From Argyresthia goedartella (lineage: Eukaryota; Arthropoda; Insecta; Lepidoptera; Argyresthiidae), in assembly GCA_949825045.1 (NCBI GenBank), contig OX463824.1, positions 25,776,501 to 25,840,500 on the forward strand: a DNA stretch of 64,000 nt, in the 5' to 3' direction. Each line of letters begins with the position of its first letter. Position 1 is the stretch's first letter. Position numbers and translations under genes: made by a program. The notes under the pieces are model-generated. The model did not search any database, had not been told where the DNA came from, and was given only the letters and a program-made list of their open reading frames with translations. Below are positions 12,401-24,400 of this stretch, piece by piece.

Positions 12401-15400
12401 TTATTACTAGAGTTTCCAAAAATTTAGGAAAATGTCCTTAGCGTGGAATAAATAACGAAGATCTTTTTGATCTGCTATCGGTCCAATGCCTCATAATGGA
12501 TTTGACTGAAGATAAGGAGTTTAGCGTTCAAAAGAATGCATTTATTAAAGTCCCACTGCTGGCCAAAGGCCACTCTCCCTTCTTTCCACTCTTGGCGATC
12601 CTGAGCCGTCACCCACTACTGGTCACACTACACACTACACTAGTGGTCATCCCAAAGACTCTAGCTCACCCCCCCCCCCCATCTCTTCCTGGGTCTACCA
12701 CGCTTCCTCTTGGGATTTTTGGAACCCCTTTCAGTGGCTCTCTTGGCCTAACGGTTCAGATGTATTCGAGAAACGTGGCCGGCCTGCGGTTGCTTCCGAG
12801 CTACGTCGATAATTCAGGTTTAATTTAATTAACGTCGAGCTTAAGATTTAGAGACATCGGAAGGACTCCTTCCATAGACCAAAAGCTCTTCCAGGTGTTG
12901 TCGACGTGTCTTACGACCTCCTTGTCTTGTCGCACCTGGAAAGAGATATTTCTCCTAGGTAGACGTATTCCTGGACATAAGCAATTCTCACCCCATCCAC
13001 GTCTACGACATATTCATGCTAAGTCCAACCACGAGGCTTGCATTGCTGAGAAAAGAACGATTTAGTCGACGAATTGAAGGTTTGTGGGCTTCACGTCCCC
13101 GACATCAATGAACCTGCTCGCCCACTTTGGTTCCAGGGTCCTAAAGGTCATCACGCTTATAAACAACTGTGCGGGAGAGGCTCGCCCTGCGAAGCGTCAA
13201 GCCCCGTTGAATTGAAAATGAAGGTGCAGGGGTTCGTACTAGGGGTACTATTTTTATAATTTTCTCAAATAAGGTTGATGTAGTAGAAGTTGATATCTTG
13301 ATTATGGAGGGTTCCTACTATGGATTCATGTGTTACTCGTATACTATTATATATAAACTCCTTAGAAAAATCGACGGAAGCAACGTAGAGGGGGAGAATA
13401 TATAGCTGGTAATTTTCCGTCCGTGCAAAGGTCCCCGTTACTCTAGGCGGAAAGACCCGCGGTGAGAGGGACGGAAACGGGAAAAAAATGTCATAACGTA
13501 GCGTTAAACCACAGAAAAATTGTTTAAAAATAAAATACGCTTTTTGGTTAAAAAGTTTTTTAAGGAGAGTTTACGAATAAATAATATCTATTTCAGAATT
13601 AAAGGAAAAAATAAACCAATTTAGATGAATTTTCGTAATTAAATTCTACCGAGAAAATTTCATCAAATCGCTTCTTCCTTTAGTGAGAATCTCATAGTCT
13701 GTGGAGAATCTTAATGAAATACTCAATAAACGTTAACCTAAAAATTAAATATGTAGACCTTAAGGGTGCAGATGGTACGTGGTTGAAATATCGCGGCGAA
13801 TCCCAGCCTGCTCGGGTTGTTGAGCTTGTTCGAGTAGACCAGATATGCAGCGATTTATCACTTTGATAAAAGACTTGTAAAGGTGTGATGTAGAGCCGTC
13901 TGTTGCCGATATCTGATCGCTCGCCCTCTTCGGTTAGTCTCTGAGTGACATTATCTTGTCTGGGAATCCTCCGGTATGCATTGCCACCCGTGTGGGAAAC
14001 GTAACACTTTGTCTGTGTTGTTTGACTAATATCTTTAGTTTCAGTGTTACTTCGAGCAAAATAATTATAATCTAGATCCTCATGTAGCCTAGCCGTATCA
14101 TCAGCGCGTTCCGAATCGCACGATAATCGATGATAGCACCTACGAGGTCGTTCCGAATGAGTACAAGCGTGACAATGATAACTAAAAATTGTTGATATGA
14201 CATCATGAATGAGATAATTAACGCCGCCATGTAGTGCTATCATCGCCCATGCTCCGAGCGTCAGCACTAACTTATTCACCCAAAACAAAGCTAATAATAA
14301 CTAACAAAAGTTGGGTAATAATAGTGTCATCTGTCAGTGTCAACGTCTACCGTCGCGTACAAAGCGTTCCGAATGGATGTCTATGATGGTCGTCATTTCC
14401 CACTCGGAACGGGCATGATGGTCGTGACGTCACGTGAGCGATGATGGCTTTGTTGTCGTGACTCGGAACGCGACACATGTTTGTCATCCCTGACATATAG
14501 GAATTTCTATCGGAATTTTGACACTAGCTGTCTTTTATTGCTGCTTTGCTTGGGCCTCGTGTTCAGGTCGGTCGATTTTTCAATTGCGATGGCTACCGGA
14601 TTCTTGTTCAACTTAAATCAGCGAAGGGCGCAATGAATCCCATCGCCTGTGATCGGTTGTATATTATCAGGACAAGAGAAGGATGTTTTTTTTTCCTAGA
14701 GCTCCGCACCTGAAAAACAAGAAGCTCATCAGTGTGGCTCGGAATCCAGCCATTCAGCTTATAGCCTAGTAGCCGCTGCTTTTTGCTACGATACAGACCA
14801 TTTTGTAAGATAGTTAGATCGCCTCCTAGCGTGAGTCACCAAAAACAAGAAGCTCAGCAGTGTGGCTCGGAATCCAGCCATTCAGCTTATAGCCTAGTAG
14901 CCGCTGCTTTTTGCTACGATACAGACCATTTTGTAAGATAGTTAGATCGCCTCCTAGCGTGAGTCACCAAAAACAAGAAGCTTAGCAGTGTGGCTCGGAA
15001 TCCAGCCATTCAGCTTATAGCCTAGTAGCCGCTGCTTTTTGCTATGAATCAGACCATTTTGTAAGATAGTTAGATCGCCTCCTAGCGTGAGTCACCAAAA
15101 ACAAGAAGCTTAGCAGTGTGGCTCGGAATCCAGCCATTCAGCTTATAGCCTAGTAGCCGCTGCTTTTTGCTACGATACAGACCATTTTGTAAGATAGTTA
15201 GATCGCCTCCTAGCGTGAGTCACCAAAAACAAGAAGCTTAGCAGTGTGGCTCGGAATCCAGCCATTCAGCTTATAGCCTAGTAGCCGCTGCTTTTTGCTA
15301 CGATACAGACCATTTTGTAAGATAGTTAGATCGCCTCCTAGCGTGAGTCACCAAAAACAAGAAGCTTAGCAGTGTGGCTCGGAATCCAGCCATTCAGCTT

Positions 15401-18400
15401 ATAGCCTAGTAGCCGCTGCTTTTTGCTACGATACAGACCATTTTGTAAGATAGTTAGATCGCCTCCTAGCGTGAGTCACCAAAAACAAGAAGCTTAGCAG
15501 TGTGGCTCGGAATCCAGCCATTCAGCTTATAGCCTAGTAGCCGCTGCTTTTTGCTACGATACAGACCATTTTGTAAGATAGTTAGATCGCCTCCTAGCGT
15601 GAGTCACCAAAAACAAGAAGCTTAGCAGTGTGGCTCGGAATCCAGCCATTCAGCTTATAGCCTAGTACCCGCTGCTTTTTGCTACGATACAGACCATTTT
15701 GTAAGATAGTTAGATCGCCTCCTAGCGTGAGTCACCAAAAACAAGAAGCTTAGCAGTGTGGCTCGGAATCCAGCCATTCAGCTTATAGCCTAGTAGCCGC
15801 TGCTTTTTGCTACGATACAGACCATTTTGTAAGATAGTTAGATCGCCTCCTAGCGTGAGTCACCAAAAACAAGAAGCTTAGCAGTGTGGCTCGGAATCCA
15901 GCCATTCAGCTTATAGCCTAGTAGCCGCTGCTTTTTGCTACGATACAGACCTTTTGTAAGATAGTTAGATCGCCTCCTAGCGTGAGTCACCAAAAACAAG
16001 AAGCTCAGCAGTGTGGCTCGGAATCCAGCCATTCAGCTTATAGCCTAGTAGCCGCTGCTTTTTGCTACGATACAGACCATTTTGTAAGATAGTTAGATCG
16101 CCTCCTAGCGTGAGTCACCAAAAACAAGAAGCTTAGCAGTGTGGCTCGGAATCCAGCCATTCAGCTTATAGCCTAGTAGCCGCTGCTTTTTGCTACGATA
16201 CAGACCATTTTGTAAGATAGTTAGATCGCCTCCTAGCGTGAGTCACCAAAAACAAGAAGCTTAGCAGTGTGGCTCGGAATCCAGCCATTCAGCTTATAGC
16301 CTAGTAGCCGCTGCTTTTTGCTATGAATCAGACCATTTTGTAAGATAGTTCACTGTGAGGTGAACAGATAATTTTTGACAAACTTTTTGTAGAAGGAGGT
16401 TCCTAAAATTTGTATTATTAGAATCTACCTAAAATATGCTTTACTAGAGGATTTTTGTTCGTTATTTATTTTTTCTATTCAAAAATGATTAGCTTCCAGA
16501 GCAAAAATATCATAGCAAACTTTTCTCTGTTTTACGATTTATTAAAAAAAGATTGAAATTAATACCAGCAATGTTTTCTACATTTTCAATTCGTCCGATA
16601 ATGGTACCAAACTTGTCATAGTGGCCAGCTGGAAACGTATAGATTTTTTTAAAGATGGTGGTCGGCGGTTCCTTTGTGCCTCCCTCTCCCTTCCCCACGG
16701 CAGCATTATTTTTAATGTGGCCCGCGATAGAAGTGCTTAGAATTACTTAAGAATAAATGTGGTGAAGATCATAGATCCTATAGATTTCCCGCTAGATGGT
16801 CCGATGATATCATAAAGTCGAAGGGATGTCACTTGATACGATTGGCACAGGACCGCGAGGATTGGCGCCATAGAGAAGAGGCCTGTGCCCCGCAGTGGGT
16901 TGATGTGGGCCGAACAATACTGAACATGACTAGTCATGGTTCCTCTCACCTGAAAAGCCACAGCGGGTGCCGGAGTCAGACTCTTCATATGTACGTACGA
17001 GAAAACTTCTAGCATATGCCCGCCTTTCGCTGCTGTGTAGCACACTCTGTAAGACACATATAAAACGTTTAGCCAGATATTCAATAGGTTCTCCATTTTG
17101 CGTGACAGCGGGCTAGCACATTGCCGCAGATATGAATATTGAGGTTTTTTAAGATGATTTCCATCACCGTTACAACGTCCGTAAAGCGTGCGTCTGATGT
17201 GAGTGACAAATCTTATACTAATCGTGACGAAACCGCAACTAGGCACCGTTCATTTCTAAACAGCCGGTATAATAATAAACTATATGCCAGCAATTATTGG
17301 AAGTCCTAAATTAATTGTAAAATTATTCTCAGAATTTGTAAAACAATAAAACAAAAGTTACGTGACCGAAATACTAGTCACTCAGTTCTCAAAAAGGACC
17401 TATCCTTATCTTGGAAAATATGCAGTTTACGTGGGATAATTCGGTATATAAAAGATTTTGAAGGGCATCAAACTGAGAAAACCTTTTCGAGATAATTTTG
17501 TTCATAAATAAATGGCGTTATACCCATTAATAGTACATTGTTGTAGAGTCTGGGAAGTCAGCAATAGGTCCATCTATTACACTCTTGGCCGAAACATTAC
17601 ATAGTGCTTTTCATGACTATTGCGTACATAAATTAAATTTTAAGATAAATTAGGTTTGGAACTCCGCCTGGCGGAGTCCACCCTCAGATGAACTAAAAAA
17701 ACGCCATCTACCGCAAATGACAGCACTAGTCAGGCACGCTTTTACCGACGCGACAGCATGACGCGCCATCTGTTGACAGACGACATAACCATAACAAACA
17801 AGCCGACAATGTTTTTTTCTGACCTGTTTGATCAGGCCATAATTATTATAATATTTTGATTGTCCAGGTTGACTGTTCATTATTTTGCGACCCCATTACT
17901 GGCCATGTTTCGCCACAACTCCGAGCAGTGGAGTGAAAAAAAATTGCTGAAATTTTCGTAAAAAAACAAAATGTCTTTTACTTGTACTCTACAGCGAAGT
18001 TTGCTCAAATCTCAGATCAACGAAACTCTTTGCTATCTTTACTTACTCTGTGGCTCAAATTCCCTTGGCCGTTAAGTTGGCTGTCCTGTAAAACTGTCAA
18101 ATGTCAATAATTTCCTTCTTCGAACAAGTATTTCGTTAATGTAACTTTTGTTTTATTGTTTTTCAATGTCTGAGAATAATTTTACAATTGATTTAGGAGT
18201 CCATGAGGATCTAGATTATAATACAGAGATGATTTGATTGATTTTTAAAGATCTTTATTTAAAAATACGGTACAGTAATATTAATACCCTAGTGTACATA
18301 TGTCATCCTAGGTTATTTGAACATCTAACACTTAGGTACATTTAGCAGGCATTAATTTGCCTCTTAAAACTTTTTACAGGAGGTAACTATAATAAAACAA

Positions 18401-21400
18401 TAAGATCGAATCTGTGCTGGTGTAAAAGGAATACACGTAGACTAGAATTTGCCCACTTTGTTTGAGTGTGCAATTATTTACATCTACCTACCTACTGGTT
18501 CTGCGCGGCGAGTGCCGGCAAGATTCTATAGACTAGCCTATAATGAACTTAGCCTTACACAAGTAAGGGTTACCTACGTAACTTTAGTAACAAACAATTA
18601 TATAATTTAAAAAAAAAATTTGTAAATAACATCTAACAGCAGCACTGATTCAGTGAACATAATATATGGTACTAAACACTGGCAAAAAACTCAATATAGA
18701 AGGTGATTGAAAACACAGTCTCCAAGTCTGGTCATACAATATTTTGGAACTAGGTAAGTACCTAGACATCGGGTGGTCGGCAGTGAGCGGCGCGAGCTCG
18801 CCTCGCTGTGCCGGCCGGCCGGCCGCCCGGGCGGTTGCGAATGGGAACCGGTTGTGGTTGTGCGAAGTCGTTGCTGTCGAGCGCGTAGTGATGTGGTAGC
18901 CGTATTAAATATCGATATCGACTTTTGCCAGGTTTGTTAGATTTTGGTTTTGTTCTACCGATAGTTAAAACTAATTGATTATGGTGGTTTTCATTTAAGT
19001 TTTTATAAAATGTTTTTGTTAGTTTAATTATGAAATCAAAGATCAGGGGAAAATGTATACGTTCATGAATTTTGTTAAGATTTGTTCGGAAAGGTGTATT
19101 AAAAGCAATTTTGATAGCTCTGTTTTGAATTATTTGTAGTTGGTTGTGATTTGAATTGGAGGTACTACTCCACACGGGGCATCCGTATGTTATACAGGGT
19201 CTGATCAGGGTGGTGTATAAAGCCAATTTAGTCCCGGGACTTAGTGCTGATCGTCTATTTAGTAGGGGACTTAGAGCGTTGAATGCTTTCATGGCCTTTG
19301 TTCTGATGATAGATACGTGCTGGCTCCAGTTTAGCTCTTTATCCAGGACGAGACCTAGATACTTTACCGATTTGCTCCAGGGTATGATATGACCATCGAT
19401 TGTTAACGTTTTAGTGGGCAGTTGCCTTTTGCGCGTAAATATGATAGCTTCTGTCTTGGCAGCATTTAATTTGAGCTTCCACTTCGCAAAGTACTCACAT
19501 AAAAGTTCTATTGCCAGCTGAAGTCGGCCTATGATCAAATCCGTATCGTTAGAAGTCGTGAAGCAAGCGGTGTCGTCGGCAAAGCAAGCTAGGCTCGTCC
19601 TGACCTGAGTCGGTATATCGTTTATGTACAACAAAAATAGGTACGGTCCAAGGATAGAACCTTGTGGGACACCAGCAGGTACGCAACGATTAGAAGAAGT
19701 GACATCATTGTCCAGATAGACTTTAAAGTTGCGCTCACATAAGTAAGATTGGATAATTTTTACTAAACTGCGAGGGACATTGCATTTCATGAGTTTGTAT
19801 AAGAGTCCTTCATGCCATACCGTATCAAAGGCCTTCTCAATATCCAGTAGAAACATACCGGTTGACTCATCTTGGTTCAGACCTTGGACTACATTCTCAG
19901 CTAGTCTGGCAAGTTGATGGACTGTTGAGTGTGCATTTCGAAAACCGAATTGTTCGTCAATAATGATAGAGGCGGTAGCTCTTAGGAGTCGTGCATTGAT
20001 AATTTTTTCGAACAGTTTACCCAGTGTTGACAGGAGACTGATAGGTCGGTAACTGACGGGTATGGATCCGTCTTTGCCCGGTTTCTTGATGGCTATGACC
20101 TTTGCGCTCTTCCAGGCCGGTGGGTAAAAAGCAAGAGCCAAACAACCGTTGAAGATCTTGGTTAGTAATACTAGGGCTTTTTGAGGAAGACTTTTCACTA
20201 GACAAGTAGCTACATTATCAGCACCTGGGGCTTTCCGGGTTTTGAGTTTACGTGTGTATCGCCAAACTTCACTAGGTTTAACAGGACAGAAATGACCGGC
20301 AGCTGAGTGGCTTTCAAACACAGACATAGCAGAACGGACTTTGGTGTCAGCGTCTTCGTTTACCCAGTTGCCAGTTAGGCTCATGTTTTCATGGAAGGCT
20401 GAGGCTAGCTCTTCACATTTTTCACGTGGGTCCGTGGTAACAGTACCGTCTCTACGCTTAAGCGGGGGAATGTTAACAGAATTGTGAGTGGCTTTGACTG
20501 ATTTAACTAGTCTCCATAGGTCAGAGCCTGGGTTAACCACTTTAAGGAGTTTGTTTTTCCACATTCTGTCATTGTGGTCACGAATAGCCTTATCGATGTT
20601 TTTGTCAAGAAAGTTTATTTGGGTCCTTAAGTTTTTGCGAATTTGCGAGTTTGCTTCTAGTTGGTAATGACGTCTGAGGCGATTTTTGAATGTAATCAAG
20701 CGCTTGACTTTCCGTGGTAGGGAATTTATGTTTTCTTTAATTGTTACAAGGGGAACATGGGCGTCCCTTGCTGATAAGATGTTAGTTGTTAAATTGTCAA
20801 TAATAATATTAATTTCATTTGTATTCCGGAAAGTCTGCGTGGTTAGACTTATATGGTTGTTTAGATAAGATCTATACCCAGCCCAGTTGGCTTTGGTGTA
20901 GTTAAACCGTTTGACAACTTTGCGTTTAAAAGCAGACTTAATTTGGAGGTATACCGGTAGGTGGTTTGATGAAAGGGCGGGGATGCATTTTATGTCTTCA
21001 ATGTTGTACATGTTATTTGCCAAAACAAGGTCAGGTGTAGACGGTTGAAGATCGTGACGGTAATGAACCAAGCTTGGTGAGGACGGTGCATAGATAGTGT
21101 AGTCTCTAGCCATCATGTGGTTAAAAAGGAGGTTTCCGCGAGTATTGTTAGAACCGCGTGACCAAAGTTCGTGTCTAGCGTTTATATCCCCCATAATGAG
21201 TACCTTTATACCTGTTTTTAGTAGTATGTCAAGGTCGCTGGTCAGAAGGGGAATTTTTGGGCTAGGGGACTGGTATACGGAATATATTTCAATGGCACTA
21301 TCGACAGTAGTAAGTTTGACACCTATAGCCTCGAGGTTTTTGGTTGGAGGTGTACTTAGGAGTAAGTGTGGTAAGTCAGTTTTGACCAGAAGTGCAACGC

Positions 21401-24400
21401 CTTGACCCTTACCGTTGCGGTGCTTATCTTGTCTGTAGCATGTGTACCCTGAGATATTGAGTGCGATACGACTTGTTAGTCTAGTCTCACACAAAGCCAC
21501 AACATCGATACGCAGTTCGTTTAATAGACTCTGGAGCTCGCTCTGCTTACGACCTAAACCGTCAGCGTTCCAATAAATCATTTTTATCTCTTTAGCGGTA
21601 TTAAATGTAACTACTAAGGTGGGTCAGGACGAGAATAACTTTTTCGACCATAGAGTCGCAAGTCAAGAATTTAACTTTAAGAGTCTTAATGATATTAAGA
21701 ATCTGCAACATGTCTTTAGTGGCTTCGTCTTGCACGTGAAGCCCGTGGTTAGCTTCTGATGGTTGAGGGCTGTTAGTTCTCATTCTCGTTGCATCAGGGA
21801 TATCTCGGGGTATGCGAGTCTGTGGTAGTGGGGGCCATGCCTGGAGAGCACAATTGACAGTTGATGACCAGGGTCTTCCTTCTGTTCTGACATGGGGAAC
21901 TTCGGGAACCAACAGCTGTTGCTTGTTTCCTTGGGGGCGCCTGCTGTTCATTCGTTCGACGTATTTCTGTCGTGTAGGGCACTGTCTGTAGTTTGCCGGG
22001 TGTTCTTGATCACAATTACAGCATCGAGCAGGGTCAGTTTTGTCCTTTTTAGGGCAGTCCTTAGTGGCATGCGAAGTAGTGCACTTAACACATCTGGGAG
22101 TGAGGTTGCAATTGTGAGACGAATGTCCAAAGCCTTGGCACCTGAAACACTGAGTTCCTGCTGACGTGTTTGGTTTGAAGCGTGAGATGTTGACCGCACA
22201 GTTGCCCAGGTACTTTACCTGGCGGAACTTGGTGATATCGGAGCCAGAAGGCAGATGAACGAGGAACGGGGGGCATTGAGCTTCCTTATTTTTGGTCGAT
22301 TTGAGTTTAGTAATCTTGGTTCCCTCGAAGCCAATTGCAGCAAGTTCCTGTACTAGTGTTTCTTCGAAGTACTCCGGTAGACCTCGTATTACTGCTTTGT
22401 AGGTCTTTTCGTCCTTACGTGAGAAGGTATGGAAAGTCACTTTTTCTTGTAATAGGCCATTCTTTATAAGGCGATGGCTTTCTGCTGAGTAACACTGAAC
22501 TGCCACCTTGTTGTTTCCACGATATTGAAGGTGGAAGTTTTTATCAAATTTAGTTACATTATCTTTGATCTTCCCATGGGTCCAATCAGATTGTAATTGT
22601 ATTATAATTGGAGGAATATTAGCAGTTTTCTTCCTGGGCATGATGGCTGCGCGCAGAGGTTCAGGCATCTTGCTTACATCTTGTTCACTTTGGAGGCTGC
22701 TGAATCTGTTGCTAGTAGCAGTATGGGTGACATTATTTTGGGGTTTCAGTGCGGCGAATCGCTTTGGAATGTTCCATTGGTCACATGAATTGTCCTCTCT
22801 TACTCGCTTGGATAGGTTTGGGTTAGAGGATGATCTGGTGATATAGTTATCCATGATAAGGTCCACTATCGATGAACTCGTTGACGGCGGAGTGTCCCAT
22901 CACTACACTTTTTATGATTTCACTATATCAGTAGCACTACACTAGGTACGGAGCACGGAGCGAAACGAAGTACGCGTGAGCTCAGCTCGGATACCCAACG
23001 TGGAGTGAATACAGAGAGATGGCGCTGTGAGCAACGATTGTTATACAAACGCCATGGCTTCAATCAAAATACTAATAGTTGGCGCTACGCGCTAATAAAA
23101 ATAAAAAAAAAAAAAAATACAGAATTGTTAATATTTATAATCTATAAAATATAACGCAAATAAAAGTATCAATAAATAATCGGTTGTTGTTCTTTCGAGA
23201 TTGAATCTCCTAGCGCCATCTGATGGTATTTCCAATATTGAAAGTGCTGCACCGAGCGATGCCCCGAACTAAAGATGCTTTCGTAGCATCTCTGATTGCG
23301 CCGCTGATATATTTTGTTCTACGTAGTCTATCTGTATGAGTATAATGTTATAGTGTTTGTGCCAAATCGAAACTCAGACTTATAACCCCTTTATCGGTGT
23401 CAGAGAAACTCTGGCTGGGATCGGTGACATTCATTCATTCATTCATTCAATTATATGTACATAAAATATCAATTTCCCGACTCGTAAAAATTTAAGATAA
23501 AGATAGATGCTAGATGCTCACCTGGTAACCCCAAACTGTACGCTCATAGCACAGCCGAAGGTAGCTATAGCGACGCCCAAAGGTATTAGGAATGAAGCTG
23601 GGCCCAGCACCTGGAAATATTAATAAAACACAGAATAACTACAATGGGTCATTTTTTTTTTGGCACCTGGCAATATAAATAGGGAAATATTAAACTGCAC
23701 ATCAATAATACTGATTTCACAGCAAATATCAGGGCAAAATACTGCGGTAGCTTAGTGGTAAAGGGGGTGAGCGAAGCGAAGCCCCCTTTATCCTTCGTAT
23801 TAGGTTGAACATGTAAGAACAACAAAAATACTTAACACATAAAAAGTGTTTTTGCTGATCCTTTTTTGCTGTGAAAATATTTTTTTTAGATGTGCGATTA
23901 AATTCTAGCCATATAATAAATATAAAGCACAACATAATTACAATGGACATGTAAAAACAATTGCACCAAACTGAGAAAACCATTTCGAGATAATTGTGTT
24001 TCTTACTTAATTCCGTTATTCCTATCAAAAAATTGCAGGATTTAATTTGTCTAAGTACTTAATTTGCCCTCGATGGTGTAGTTTGTTCACCGTTGAGTTA
24101 GCTGTTCTGTAAAACTGTCAAGAATCAACAGTTTTCCTGTCAGTCGATGACGCAGACGTCAGTCGGAACGGAAACAAAAAATTATATTTTAGTTTTATAA
24201 TCGGAGACAATTAGCCTCAAATACAACCGTTTCAAAACTGTGAGCAAGTGACGTCAATGGGTGTTATATTAAAAGTAATTAAAAAAAACATCCATTACTC
24301 GAAATATTCAAATTAGTTTCTTAAAATAGCCTAAAGTTTTTAGCATGGCCCATTGTAGTATAACTGGTTAAACATGGTTACAATACATTTGTGCCTCTGC

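Larger units (their letters stand above)
18230..23007 (-). mobile_element. Full-length Jockey-clade non-LTR retrotransposon with both ORFs intact
   Basis: A 4.78-kb minus-strand LINE in transporter intron 6. The 10-bp sequence AATACAGAGA flanks it directly at 18220-18229 and 23008-23017, consistent with a target-site duplication. In sense orientation it starts CACTCCACGTTGGG, with about 140 bp of 5' UTR before ORF1. ORF1 (22866-21601) and ORF2 (21581-18762) follow, then about 530 bp of 3' UTR with AATAAA near 18260 and an AT-rich tail. Endonuclease plus RT without RNase H, and a three-knuckle ORF1, fit the Jockey clade. No inactivating change is visible in either ORF. Confidence 0.88.

Noticed and set aside
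12496..12828. 110-codon plus-strand ORF
   Set aside because: Antisense shadow of the RTE-type LINE fragment; the other strand carries the recognisable motifs.
14713..16350. CRISPR-like array
   Set aside because: There are no unique spacers; the 128-bp unit repeats head to tail in eukaryotic intronic DNA.
16743..17246. 167-codon minus-strand ORF as an independent gene
   Set aside because: It is transporter exon 7 read through its own donor site into a dispersed repeat.
22565..22846. Plus-strand ORFs inside 18762-22866
   Set aside because: They are antisense to the intact Jockey-type ORFs and have no motifs.
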